Position numbers and translations under genes: made by a program
Notes under the pieces: generated by a model
What the model was told of the DNA's origin: nothing
What the model saw: the letters and a program-made list of their open reading frames with translations, nothing else
The model's database searches: none
In this document: positions 43,342-52,159 of the stretch, one piece after another
How the letters are laid out: every line of letters starts with the position of its first letter
Position numbering within the stretch: position 1 is the stretch's first letter
From: CAYYNQ01 sp964473105
GTDB taxonomy: Bacteria; Sumerlaeota; Sumerlaeia; MVZB01
Assembly: GCA_964473105.1 (NCBI GenBank)
Contig: CAYYNQ010000094.1
Location: 1 to 58,567, forward strand
DNA length: 58,567 nt
Direction: 5' to 3'

Positions 43342-44736
43342 TCATACATCCAGAAAAAAGAGGTCCTCAAACATCACCTGCGGCAGGCCGCCACGATTAA
43401 TCTGAACTGCCGCAGAGAGATCGTGACCCGTTGTCTCGGCAAACGGCACCGCGACACACAACCCAATTCCCGCTGCACGAATCGCAATCACGCCGGACTC
43501 GCTGTCCTCCAACGCCAGTACCTGGTCGAACTCAGATGGCTTGAGTCCCAATCGGTGCAACGCGATGCTGTACAGATCACGATGGGGCTTCAGACGAATC
43601 TCACTTGAGTCCGATGCCGTGATGACCCCGTCATAATAATGCTGAGGGGAGCGATATTCCTCACGAATACGCTCGATGATGTGGTCATCGAGCGGCCAGT
43701 CTCCGACTCGTGAACGCAAAACAGAGAAAAGTTCGCCGAGAACGACATTCGCCTCGTATGCGATTGATGAAGTGACGATTGCCACCCGCAGGGGATTGGA
43801 CCGAAACATGCCGGCCGCCAGAAGGAAGCGCCTGCGCATGCGCCCCGGGTTATCCAACTCATGCCAGCCCTGGTCCATGCAGTAGTCGAACATCCTGCCT
43901 GAATTTTCGGGGTCCAACCACCCCCTGACCATGGCCAAAAACAATTCCACCCCCGGCATCGGCTCGATCAGGTGATTCCCCGCCTCACCGAGCAACTGCG
44001 AAGCCAATTCCTCCGCATCACCCTTTGCGATCCGACCGAGGATCTGGTGATACCTTGCATAATAGATCTCAATTGCCCCGCGAACCATTTCAACCGGACC
44101 CAGCCCGCCATTTCCGCATGGAATATCTCCGTGATGGGCTTCGGACAGGCCCGAAATGGCATGAATTCCCTCCTCTGCATCTTCAGGTAGGTTTCCTTCC
44201 AGTATGCGATCGAGCGAGTCACCAATGCCCAGATGGGATGCAGCCGCGTGAGCCTCCTCCGTGCGTACCGAATCGTGCCCGTAATGGGATGTCCATGCAC
44301 AGGCCCTGAGCAGGCCCTGGAAAAATGCCGCCGGTTTTATCATGCCCCCATAGGTTTCGACCAGATACTCGACATGACGGGTCGTACTGTTCCCGATGAC
44401 ATGAGGGTGATCCTCCTCTGTCAATCCACCCCATTCATCCCTCTGTTGCTGCCGGGATATAACCCGGACCATATACTCAAGCGAATGCAGGCAAAGGGCC
44501 TCGGTTGTCGTGACAGTTCCGTCCATATCGCAGACCACGGCACGGAGACTTTGCAGGGGGAGTTTCGGGCATGAGGCCAACGGATAAAGCTCATAGGCCG
44601 GGTGAACATAGGCCGGGTTAGGAACCACGGCAAATTCGGACCCGAGTTGCCTGATCAATTGAGTCGACCTGTCGGCACTGGCAAATTTTTCGAGCGACAT
44701 ATCACCTGATTCCCAATGGAAGTCTACCCGTGCCAT
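43342..44736 (-). CDS. HAD superfamily phosphatase/phosphoglucomutase-like protein with long cap insert
   Basis: 464 aa. VVCDMDGTVTTTE (Asp70, Asp72) is HAD motif I, VTSSIAYEAN resembles motif II (Ser/Thr), IRLKPHRDLYSIAL gives the Lys of motif III, and ALEDSESGVIAIRAAG motif IV, close to beta-phosphoglucomutase. About 250 residues lie between motifs I and II, much longer than the usual helical cap of 80-100 residues, so an extra domain is inserted. It probably hydrolyses or moves phosphate on a sugar phosphate. A start at 44700 with AGGTGAT upstream is an alternative. It lies downstream of the purine nucleoside phosphorylase gene on the same strand after 277 bp. Confidence 0.82.
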   Translation of the reverse strand: MARVDFHWESGDMSLEKFASADRSTQLIRQLGSEFAVVPNPAYVHPAYELYPLASCPKLPLQSLRAVVCDMDGTVTTTEALCLHSLEYMVRVISRQQQRDEWGGLTEEDHPHVIGNSTTRHVEYLVETYGGMIKPAAFFQGLLRACAWTSHYGHDSVRTEEAHAAASHLGIGDSLDRILEGNLPEDAEEGIHAISGLSEAHHGDIPCGNGGLGPVEMVRGAIEIYYARYHQILGRIAKGDAEELASQLLGEAGNHLIEPMPGVELFLAMVRGWLDPENSGRMFDYCMDQGWHELDNPGRMRRRFLLAAGMFRSNPLRVAIVTSSIAYEANVVLGELFSVLRSRVGDWPLDDHIIERIREEYRSPQHYYDGVITASDSSEIRLKPHRDLYSIALHRLGLKPSEFDQVLALEDSESGVIAIRAAGIGLCVAVPFAETTGHDLSAAVQINRGGLPQVMFEDLFFLDV

Positions 44737-45013
44737 GACGGACCGGGTGAATCAATGCTAAAATCAATCCATATCTTTGCAAAAGAGGTCAAGGACGAAA
44801 ATTCGGGCCAGGAGATCTAAATAACATTGGCCCGAATGAAATCAATGTGGTTGTCTTGATCAACCGGTTCCGTAGAACGGGGAGGGCGAATACCCCGACG
44901 AATTCCAGTTATCCCGAATGTTTTTACAGGCCGGCAACAGGCCGGAATGACCCCGAACATGGATTATTCTTCGTTTTCAGCATTCCCCGTTTCTCGGCCT
45001 GACCGGACATGAA

Positions 45014-45865
45014 TCATTCGGAACTTCCGGCGGGCCCATCATAAAAGCGCGCCAGAACCTGCAGCAGCCGGTCGCCAGCCTGTCTAGCCATCTGAAGAAC
45101 TTCCGCATGCGTCGGCGGTTCGGCGGAATGAATGTGCGAGTTGGTAATTAGGGAGATCGCCGCCACCGGCAGCCCGGCATGTTTTGCCGTGATCGCTTCG
45201 AGTACCGTCGACATGCCGGCTGCATCGGCACCGAACCTTCTGAGCATCTCGACCTCGGCCCTCGACTCGTAGGTCGGGCCGGCCAGTCCAACATATACAC
45301 CCTCTTTAAGTGTAACCTGTTCCAATCTCGCCGCCCTGTGTAGTTGTGAGGAGATCTTTCGGTCATATGGTTCGGACATTTCAGGGAAGCGTTCACCCAG
45401 CCGGTCATCATTCGGGCCGATCAGCGGATTCCGAAACATCAGATTGATATGGTCGTTGACAAGCATCAGGTCGCCCGGCCGCAACCTCGGGGAAAGTCCT
45501 CCCGCCGAGTTGGTAAGGATCACCATTTCCGTCTTGAGAAGCTGCATCAGGCGTATTCCGAAGACAGTGGCTCCGGAATCCACGCCCTCATAAAGGTGAC
45601 GTCGGCCGGTCAAACAGAGAATTGTCCCTCCATTCCTCTCGAGCAGTTTGAGTTGACCAGCATGGCCGGCGACAGTGGTTTCGCCCAGACCCGGAATCTC
45701 ATCAAAAGGCATGGCCGCAATCTCGTTTCCCATTTCACCCAAGACATCCAAGCCCGAGCCAGTGACCAGCCCCATCCTGATCACATCAACAAGGCCCGTA
45801 CGTTTGTATAAATACTCCACGGCCCGCGATACGACATCATGTTCTGAAATTTGTTGACGATTCAT
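45014..45865 (-). CDS. Purine nucleoside phosphorylase (PNP/MTAP family)
   Basis: About 283 aa. LVTGSGLDVL (phosphate-binding GSGL motif), GHAGQLKLLERNGGTILCLTG (written here as two shorter motifs: GHAGQ and LTGRRHLYEG), LTNSAGGLSP, GLAGPTYESRAEVEML and GADAAGMSTV identify the class I trimeric family. It splits purine nucleosides with phosphate to the base and ribose 1-phosphate in salvage. The ATG at 45865 is chosen; a start at 45901 would add 12 residues. Dyads at 45937-45970 lie upstream and may be regulatory. The downstream HAD gene could act on the sugar phosphate it releases, but this is inference. Confidence 0.92.
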   Translation of the reverse strand: MNRQQISEHDVVSRAVEYLYKRTGLVDVIRMGLVTGSGLDVLGEMGNEIAAMPFDEIPGLGETTVAGHAGQLKLLERNGGTILCLTGRRHLYEGVDSGATVFGIRLMQLLKTEMVILTNSAGGLSPRLRPGDLMLVNDHINLMFRNPLIGPNDDRLGERFPEMSEPYDRKISSQLHRAARLEQVTLKEGVYVGLAGPTYESRAEVEMLRRFGADAAGMSTVLEAITAKHAGLPVAAISLITNSHIHSAEPPTHAEVLQMARQAGDRLLQVLARFYDGPAGSSE

Positions 45866-45958
45866 CGGAAACCTTATCCCAGAATGACACGCTGCTGTCA
45901 CCAGTTTCCGGAGATTTCAACGGATATCGCAATCGCGGTCATCATATAGATGATAGAA

Positions 45959-45970
45959 ATATCATGATAT
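45959..45970. promoter_or_regulatory. 12-bp palindrome upstream of purine nucleoside phosphorylase
   Basis: ATATCATGATAT is a perfect palindrome 94 bp upstream of the start at 45865. A second dyad, TCATC-atat-AGATGA-like, lies just before it (about 45939-45954). Tandem AT-rich dyads suggest an operator, but no matching regulator is seen. Confidence 0.35.
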
Positions 45971-46090
45971 GCATGACAGCAAATGATCAGGGAAATGCAT
46001 CCGTCATTGCGAAAGGCCCAGAGACCAAGAGTGGTCTGCTGCCATGGGTCATCGTTTTCAGGGAGATGAACCCCATGACACACAACTCCG

Positions 46091-47158
46091 TCATTCCTCG
46101 TGCTTCAGCTCCTTGATGACTTCTTTCAGCCCCAAGGGCGAAAACTGCCAGCAGATGAGGCCGATCAGGCTTCCCCCGACAAACAAGACCAAAAACTGCA
46201 GAAGTCCCCAGGCTATCCCAACCTCGAGTGGCTGTGGCTGCGAAAGGCGTGACAGGAACCAGCCCAGACATGCTTCCCGTGTGCCCAGATTTGAGGGAGC
46301 CAACGGCAAAAATCCTGCCAAATTTGTAACCGCCATCAACAGCACCAAATCTATCACAGGCACACTGAATCCCAAGGCCGTCGCACATAACCCGCACTGC
46401 AGAAAGAAAATCGTGTAGGATGCCAGCGTCATGACGACACAACACATCGCATACCTTAATGTCATCGTCGATGCCAAGGAGGATGCAAACTCATCCACAC
46501 GGGTCTCGATTCGATGACGGTTTCGTTTCAGAGGCCTTACCCCGACAAGCTTCATGCCCATGATTCGGACCCAGTCTGCACGCAGGAGAAACACCGGGAG
46601 AAACACCAGGAGAAAAACAGGAATGACCAACCAGAACCAATCCCCTTGTCCCGCAATCGAAAACCGGAAGATCCCGAAAAGGCCAAGTAGCAACAGCAGC
46701 CATAGGTCAAACAACCGGTCAGCCACAACGCTTGAAAATCCACGCGCATAACCCACTCCCGCATGATGCTTCAAGGTGATAACCCTGACCATTTCACCGA
46801 CCCGCCCAGGAGTCAGGAAACCGACCAGCAGCGCGCTGAAATACGAGGCCAGTGCGGTTCCGTAGGCCAGATGGATCCCCTGTCTCCTAAGCAGCGTCCA
46901 CCACCTGAAAGCCTTGATACCGATCGCGGGGATGTTCAGCAGGAAAGCGAGTAACAACCAGCCCGGATTTACCCGGCTGACAGCCTCAAACAACCTTGCC
47001 GGTCCCGCGATATAGACCAGCAGTAACAACAGGACGACACCGATCCAACGCAGCCACCCATGATGGATTTTTGTTTTGGCTTCCACGAATGTCTGGTTAA
47101 ACCGCCCCCGCAAAGTTTTTCCCGACGGATCATTTGTTCTGGTTGAGTTTTGAACCAC
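46091..47158 (-). CDS. Flippase-like membrane protein (LPG synthase TM region/UPF0104 family)
   Basis: 355 aa with seven to eight transmembrane helices (WLRWIGVVLLLLLVYIAGPA, WLLLAFLLNIPAIGIK, FWLVIPVFLLVFLPVFLL, VIDLVLLMAVTNLAGFLPLA). ALLVGFLTPGRVGEMVRV and FSSVVADRLFDL are the UPF0104/AglD2 signature, shared with the lysylphosphatidylglycerol synthase membrane region but without its transferase domain. Such proteins accompany GT2 enzymes in glycolipid and glycan assembly and may flip lipid-linked sugars. The frame starts at a GTG (47158) that overlaps the previous gene by 29 bp; a TTG at 47110 is another possible start. It closes the glycan cluster that begins at 52101. Confidence 0.85.
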   Translation of the reverse strand: MVQNSTRTNDPSGKTLRGRFNQTFVEAKTKIHHGWLRWIGVVLLLLLVYIAGPARLFEAVSRVNPGWLLLAFLLNIPAIGIKAFRWWTLLRRQGIHLAYGTALASYFSALLVGFLTPGRVGEMVRVITLKHHAGVGYARGFSSVVADRLFDLWLLLLLGLFGIFRFSIAGQGDWFWLVIPVFLLVFLPVFLLRADWVRIMGMKLVGVRPLKRNRHRIETRVDEFASSLASTMTLRYAMCCVVMTLASYTIFFLQCGLCATALGFSVPVIDLVLLMAVTNLAGFLPLAPSNLGTREACLGWFLSRLSQPQPLEVGIAWGLLQFLVLFVGGSLIGLICWQFSPLGLKEVIKELKHEE

Positions 47159-48821
47159 GCTTGACGACCAGCTTTCCCGACGAATTCAATTCGCCCAACT
47201 GGTCCGTGGTGAGCATGACACCTCGCACATCCAGTTCCTGGGGCTGGAAGTATCTGGACTGCGGGACATACCGGACAGGCAGCTCGTCTCCTAGCTGGAG
47301 CCTGGAGACCTTCATTCCTCCCGTCAACTCGATCGTATCAGTGACGGCAATGTCCCCATCATCCCATGTAACCTCCCGCCCGAATGCCAAGGGAGCCGAT
47401 GCAGCATACGTCATCAGCAGCTTCCGAATCCAGCCCTTGATCCGGTATGCCGTCCCCGTATGCCAGCCGAACACCAGCATAAAGATGCGGAACAGGATGA
47501 ACTTGAGAGGATTAAAAACTTTTGTCGGAACGATGTGGCACACTCCCTGTATGAAGACCCCACCCGGCCTTAAATCAACACGGTGATTCGGGTCAATCCA
47601 CTGTGAGGTGACGACTCGCCCGTCATCCAGTTGGCCGGTGATCCCGCAGTCATTGAACACAAGTTTCCCGTTCTCCAGATCAAAATGCTTGACCACACCC
47701 CCCTTGGCCATATTGATGACCGTATAGGAACGCATTGTCTTCCTGACATGGCACTGCGCATCGACGTAATGGCACTCGAAGGGCTCACCCTCGCAGGGAA
47801 GCGCGGGACGCTGGGTGATATCTCCGTAAGGGCGCCTGCCATAATCCACCCAGCTCAAGAGAAATTCGGGGACACGATACTGGAAATAACGGTCGGCCTG
47901 GATCTCCGGTGGGACCAGGACGCCATCTCGCAGACCGACCAGAAGCCGGTCGGCAACCGATGCAGCCACTGCATATTCGGGCGCAAGGATTTCGAACCCG
48001 TGGGGATAGAAATGAAGCGTCTGACGACTGCCGATTGTTCCCGCATAATGACCGTTGGGGTAGACAAAATTCGCGCAGAAGTCGACCGCCCGCAGCAAAA
48101 TCTCCTTCATTGTACCATCGTTCGCAACACGGTCGACCGAGTTGCGATGTTTGTAGATCTTGCCCAGAAAGCTGACCGTTGCGGAAAGATAACCCGGGTC
48201 GGCACCGTCATATTCGAGGCACCAACCCTCCCCATGACAAAAACCGTAAAATTCATTGAGTCGGGTCTCGTATCCGTCCCATAGTTCACGGGAATCCAGC
48301 AGCCGTGCCGCCTCAAAGACCGGAAGCACTGCCATGGCATGGTGATTGGCAAGCACACCCGGTTCATCATGACCCGCAAGAAATCGCCCCGCTTTCTCAC
48401 ATGTCACCAGAAACCGGTCCTCCATCTTCGCGGGAAAAGCATCACCAAACAGTCGGTAACTATCGATCATGGCGTAAAGCAGAAAACCTGTCGGCCCGGC
48501 CCAGCCCCGTTCGTTGGGGTAAAACTCATCGAATGAACCGTCGCTGTTCTGGATCGACATCCAGTAATCGATACCCGCGAGGGTCCAGTCCAGAACCTTG
48601 TCCTGCTGGTAGTAAATATTCCCCGGCATCTCGTGTGCCCAGGCCAGTGCACGGGCATGCAAGCCGAATTGCAGGATGGCATTGGGGAAATCCGTTGCGC
48701 GACAGAGCCAGAATTCCCTGTCACAACAACCGTAGGTCGGGGAAAACGGATTGCGGTCCTGGCATGACAACAGGCGGGGGACCTGGCTTAACGCCTTTTG
48801 TGCATAGACATCACGCAGCAT
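47130..48821 (-). CDS. Alpha/alpha-toroid protein with C-terminal beta-sandwich (lyase/heparinase-like)
   Basis: 563 aa, no signal peptide. Residues about 60-330 look like an (alpha/alpha)-toroid: VLDWTLAGIDYWMSIQNSDG, DEFYPNERGWAGPTGFLLYA and HHAMAVLPVFEAARLLD suit the helical barrel found in polysaccharide lyases, heparinases and unsaturated-sugar hydrolases. The C-terminal 200 residues are beta-rich (SYTVINMAKGGVVKHFDLEN), as in heparinase II/III-type sandwiches. A role in trimming or modifying a glycan is likely from fold and context, but the lack of a signal peptide points to a cytoplasmic or glycolipid substrate. I do not recognise a specific family. The downstream flippase gene overlaps its 3' end. 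Confidence 0.7.
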   Translation of the reverse strand: MLRDVYAQKALSQVPRLLSCQDRNPFSPTYGCCDREFWLCRATDFPNAILQFGLHARALAWAHEMPGNIYYQQDKVLDWTLAGIDYWMSIQNSDGSFDEFYPNERGWAGPTGFLLYAMIDSYRLFGDAFPAKMEDRFLVTCEKAGRFLAGHDEPGVLANHHAMAVLPVFEAARLLDSRELWDGYETRLNEFYGFCHGEGWCLEYDGADPGYLSATVSFLGKIYKHRNSVDRVANDGTMKEILLRAVDFCANFVYPNGHYAGTIGSRQTLHFYPHGFEILAPEYAVAASVADRLLVGLRDGVLVPPEIQADRYFQYRVPEFLLSWVDYGRRPYGDITQRPALPCEGEPFECHYVDAQCHVRKTMRSYTVINMAKGGVVKHFDLENGKLVFNDCGITGQLDDGRVVTSQWIDPNHRVDLRPGGVFIQGVCHIVPTKVFNPLKFILFRIFMLVFGWHTGTAYRIKGWIRKLLMTYAASAPLAFGREVTWDDGDIAVTDTIELTGGMKVSRLQLGDELPVRYVPQSRYFQPQELDVRGVMLTTDQLGELNSSGKLVVKRGSKLNQNK

Positions 48822-48850
48822 ATGGATAAATGATCATTCCCATCTCCGGT

Positions 48851-49756
48851 TTACTCCAGGCGCTTCGTGATCAAGTCAGCCAAAGCACCCATGGCCAGCA
48901 GTTGCAATGCCGACACGACCAGAACGACCGTTGTCACATCCATGAATCGGCCGACCCCGAAAAATTTCTCGATGAAGAGCGATCCGACCCCGATGAATAG
49001 GCCAGCCAGAAACACAACAATGCTGGCGGGCACAAAGACTTTCAGCGGATCAAAATAGAGGACTGCCTTTAGAATCAACTGGATAAAGCAAATTGTATCC
49101 CTGATCGGACGAATTTTTGAGACCCCGATCCGTGCATGATAATTTACCGGGTGATAGAAAACATGCCATCCGTTCGTCAGGGCCGCGAGCGTGATCGTTG
49201 TCGTCAGCGAGAAACCGTCAGGATAATATTTCACGTACTTATTCCACAGGTCACGCCGGATTATCCTCAACCCGGAGTTCAAGTCCGGGATACGACGCCC
49301 GGTCAGGTAGTCCGCCAGTGCGCTCAATACCCACTTTGCAGGTCTACGCGCCGGGGGGATCTCCACTTCATGACCGGTTCTGGAACCCACCACCATATCG
49401 ACATGATCGCCCGTGGATGTGATGATTTCCACCATAACGGCGAGTTCAGAACATGGATATGTGCCATCCGCGTCGATCATCCCGACCAGATCATGGGCGG
49501 CATGCGTAACACCCGTCTTCAGGGCCGCTCCATACCCGCGATTCTCCGAATGATGCAGCACACGACAGTCACAACCTTCGAGAATGGAGGCCGTGTCATC
49601 CCGTGAGCCGTCATCGACAACCAAGATCTCCCATTCAAACAGGCAGTCCTTGAATGTGTCACAAATACCATCAACGACCCCGCGTATCCCAGCGGCCTCG
49701 TTATAACAGGGAATCACGATGCTGACGCCCCCAGTTGACCTGATGTTCTCGTCCAA
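48851..49756 (-). CDS. Glycosyltransferase family 2, DPM1/GtrB-like
   Basis: 301 aa. SIVIPCYNEAAGIRGVVDG, VDDGSRDDTA and MIDADGTYP give the GT-A fold with donor-binding aspartates; two C-terminal helices (VFVPASIVVFLAGLFIGVG and VVLVVSALQLLAMGALADL) anchor it in the membrane. It probably makes a polyprenyl-phosphate sugar. The start is a TTG at 49756, three bases after the previous stop and behind GGGGGTGA, so translation is coupled to the WecB-like gene. Together with the UPF0104 flippase at 46091 it forms a plausible glycolipid synthesis and flipping module. Confidence 0.9.
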   Translation of the reverse strand: MDENIRSTGGVSIVIPCYNEAAGIRGVVDGICDTFKDCLFEWEILVVDDGSRDDTASILEGCDCRVLHHSENRGYGAALKTGVTHAAHDLVGMIDADGTYPCSELAVMVEIITSTGDHVDMVVGSRTGHEVEIPPARRPAKWVLSALADYLTGRRIPDLNSGLRIIRRDLWNKYVKYYPDGFSLTTTITLAALTNGWHVFYHPVNYHARIGVSKIRPIRDTICFIQLILKAVLYFDPLKVFVPASIVVFLAGLFIGVGSLFIEKFFGVGRFMDVTTVVLVVSALQLLAMGALADLITKRLE

Positions 49757-49759
49757 GTT

Positions 49760-50908
49760 TCATTCACCCCCGAAGATCGATCTTTCGGCCTCAAGCTTCC
49801 GGACCCAGCCTTCGATCCTGTCAATCGCCATTTGATGGGCGACATCCGGCGAGGCTGGTTCGCCGGTTGGCGGCATCATTCCCGATGCTACGTCATTCAC
49901 ATCCATCAAGTCCAGTGGGTCGGCATCCTCGGACAAGGTATCCGGCGTGACATGGCGTATCTGCACGAACGGAACGCCTCCCTGGCCGTCCTCCTCCAGT
50001 TCGCCCAGCACGGCCAGGGGCTTCGCATGCTGCAGGGCTTCAGTCGCAACCAACGGGGAATCAGTCAGCACAACACTGCATTCCCGCATCAGCCTGAGAT
50101 AAAGTGGGTACGGAAGTGGCGGAGCGATCATATAATTCCCGAGATTCTCCGCATGGATCCGCACCGGGCGCTCGGTACATGCATTGAGGTTGCCCAACAC
50201 AAGGTAATCCGCGCCGGGACGCCTCCGCGCCCAGGCGGCAATCATATGGGCCAGGCGTTCCGAAAGGCTTCCCTTGATGTTCCATTCCCTGCGCTGAACA
50301 TGAACGAGTAGGCGCGGAACTTTCTCACGGTAATCCGGCAAGTCAACTTCCGGATTCAGTTCCTGCCCCCCATCATCCGTCATCCCCGTGGGCACATGAT
50401 AATCCAGGTTCACGATATCCGATGGGGGAAAGGACGCATGAATCATTCGCTGATAACATGACTCGAGTGTAAAACGCCTGATTACCCCGGCGGGGTCGGA
50501 TGGTTTCAGCCACAAACCGCGGGACCGTCGTGTCATGCAGCAGATTGAAGCGGCAAGCGCAGTGGGTCCGCACCCACTGAACACGGCCGCATCGGCCTTG
50601 CAGTGCCGCATGAAACTCTCCGAACGGTCGATCATCAAACGGATTCGCAAAACCGTCTCCTCGGCGGGATGACAAAGGTCCGATGTTTTATCCGGAACAA
50701 GCTTCAGATAATCCAAAGCCTGGCTGGATGCCATACCATCCTCCCCCGTATCGCAAAGCCAGTGCAGCTGCCGATCATGATATCTTTTCCTGAAGTGCCT
50801 GAACAGGGGGGCAATCGAAAGTAATTCGCCACGACGGCCGCCGATCCAGGCTATCCTGACCGGTTTCCTGCGAATTGACTTCTTCGATACCTGGCCTAGT
50901 GGATTCAT
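49760..50908 (-). CDS. Divergent UDP-GlcNAc 2-epimerase-like (WecB fold) protein
   Basis: 382 aa GT-B-fold protein. RIAWIGGRRGELLSIAPLF resembles the WecB N-terminus; ADAAVFSGCGPTALAASI matches its QGDTTTALAAAL segment except that Asp is replaced by Cys. RECSVVLTDSPLVATEALQ stands where WecB has LTDSGGIQEE. WecB epimerises UDP-GlcNAc to UDP-ManNAc. With these changes the protein may be inactive as an epimerase or act as a glycosyltransferase; a GT9-type enzyme is the main alternative. Its ATG overlaps the upstream M20 gene by 4 bp, and the GT2 gene follows after 3 bp, so all three are probably one operon. Confidence 0.65.
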   Translation of the reverse strand: MNPLGQVSKKSIRRKPVRIAWIGGRRGELLSIAPLFRHFRKRYHDRQLHWLCDTGEDGMASSQALDYLKLVPDKTSDLCHPAEETVLRIRLMIDRSESFMRHCKADAAVFSGCGPTALAASICCMTRRSRGLWLKPSDPAGVIRRFTLESCYQRMIHASFPPSDIVNLDYHVPTGMTDDGGQELNPEVDLPDYREKVPRLLVHVQRREWNIKGSLSERLAHMIAAWARRRPGADYLVLGNLNACTERPVRIHAENLGNYMIAPPLPYPLYLRLMRECSVVLTDSPLVATEALQHAKPLAVLGELEEDGQGGVPFVQIRHVTPDTLSEDADPLDLMDVNDVASGMMPPTGEPASPDVAHQMAIDRIEGWVRKLEAERSIFGGE

Positions 50909-52101
50909 TCGGGAAGACTCCGGCCCATCAGTTCCGCATAAAACCTTGCGCCTGAAACAAGATCATCCAGTTCGATATACTCGTCGGCCGTATGAGCCTG
51001 CCGAATGTTTCCCGGGCCGACAATGATAACCGGAAGGCCGCACCCGCCCAGTACACAGGCATCGGTCGCATAATCGACGCCAACTGGTTCCGGACGACGC
51101 CCCATTTCCCCGAGTACAATACCGGCCAGTCCGACCAGCCATGAATCAGCTGCTGTGCTGAATGCTGAAACTGATAAGTCGTGGGGCTTGACCCTTGCCT
51201 TGAGTGGCGGAAAACGAATGGATGCCTTTTCCAAAAGGGTGACCAATTCCTCTTCATATTGTTCCAAGGTTTCCTTTGGAAGCAATCGCCTCTCGAGCAT
51301 GATCTCACATGACGGGGCAACGAGATTGGGTTGCAAACCACCTTCGATCCGGCCGACATTCAGGGTCGGCGGTGAAAGCAATGGCGAACTGCGCTCCTGC
51401 AGGCTCGGGAGATAAGCTGTCCTCAACTCCTCGACAAACGCCGCGGCAGCCTCGATCGCGCTGACACCAAGATCCGGAAGAGCCGCATGTGCGGGGACCC
51501 CCTCGAAATATATGGCGGTACGGACAACCCCCTTGTGGGTGACGACAATGCGCATGTCCGTGGGTTCGCCGATGACGATCCCATCCGCCTGAATTCCGTC
51601 ACCAAGCAGTGCCTTGGCCCCCCCAAAACCGAATTCCTCATCAACACAGGCGGCAAAGCAGATGGAGACGGGGGGCTTGATACCCGACAATGCCCAAGCC
51701 ATCAGGGCGTGCACCATGGCAATCACCTGGCCTTTGGCATCGGTCGATCCTCTGCCCCACAGACGGGTTCCCTGTAACACTCCGCCGAAAGGATCGATGG
51801 TCATGCCGGCCGCGGTTACGGTATCCACGTGGGTCTGGAACATCAGGCACTTTTTAGGATTCTCACCCTCGAGCCGCACAACAAGGTTTGGCCGTCCCGG
51901 CAACGCCTCGATAATCCGGGGCTCAAGACCCGCAACGGCCAGATGGGTGGCGATCCAATCGACGCACCGGGCCTCACCACCGGCCGGGCCGCCGTAGGAC
52001 GGGTTCACCGAATCAATAGATACCAGCGCCCGAAGTGCAGCGGCTAGCCGCTCCCGCCCCAGAAAATCCGATCGCAGACTGAGTTGATCAGCCCCGATCA
52101 C
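50905..52101 (-). CDS. M20 family metallohydrolase (ArgE/DapE/CPG2-like)
   Basis: 398 aa. MFQTHVDTVTAAG (His and Asp of the metal site), GRGSTDAKGQVIA (bridging Asp) and AACVDEEFGFGGAK (catalytic and metal Glu) identify the family. The dimerisation lid lies between about residues 190 and 305. Members deacylate acetyl-ornithine, succinyl-diaminopimelate or other N-acyl amino acids and dipeptides. In this locus it may remove an acyl group from a glycan or amino-sugar intermediate, but that rests on position only. A GTG at 52101 is the apparent start; no ATG alternative suits. It overlaps the WecB-like gene by 4 bp. Confidence 0.88.
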   Translation of the reverse strand: MIGADQLSLRSDFLGRERLAAALRALVSIDSVNPSYGGPAGGEARCVDWIATHLAVAGLEPRIIEALPGRPNLVVRLEGENPKKCLMFQTHVDTVTAAGMTIDPFGGVLQGTRLWGRGSTDAKGQVIAMVHALMAWALSGIKPPVSICFAACVDEEFGFGGAKALLGDGIQADGIVIGEPTDMRIVVTHKGVVRTAIYFEGVPAHAALPDLGVSAIEAAAAFVEELRTAYLPSLQERSSPLLSPPTLNVGRIEGGLQPNLVAPSCEIMLERRLLPKETLEQYEEELVTLLEKASIRFPPLKARVKPHDLSVSAFSTAADSWLVGLAGIVLGEMGRRPEPVGVDYATDACVLGGCGLPVIIVGPGNIRQAHTADEYIELDDLVSGARFYAELMGRSLPE

Positions 52102-52159
52102 CGATGAATCATCCGGATGCGGCTGTTCATTGAACCCACGGTATTTCGATCAGGCATGC

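Noticed and set aside
44925..44965. GC-rich inverted repeat downstream of the nucleoside phosphorylase gene
   Set aside because: A CCGGC/GCCGG stem is present, but on the transcribed strand it is followed by A residues, not a U-tract, and it is short.
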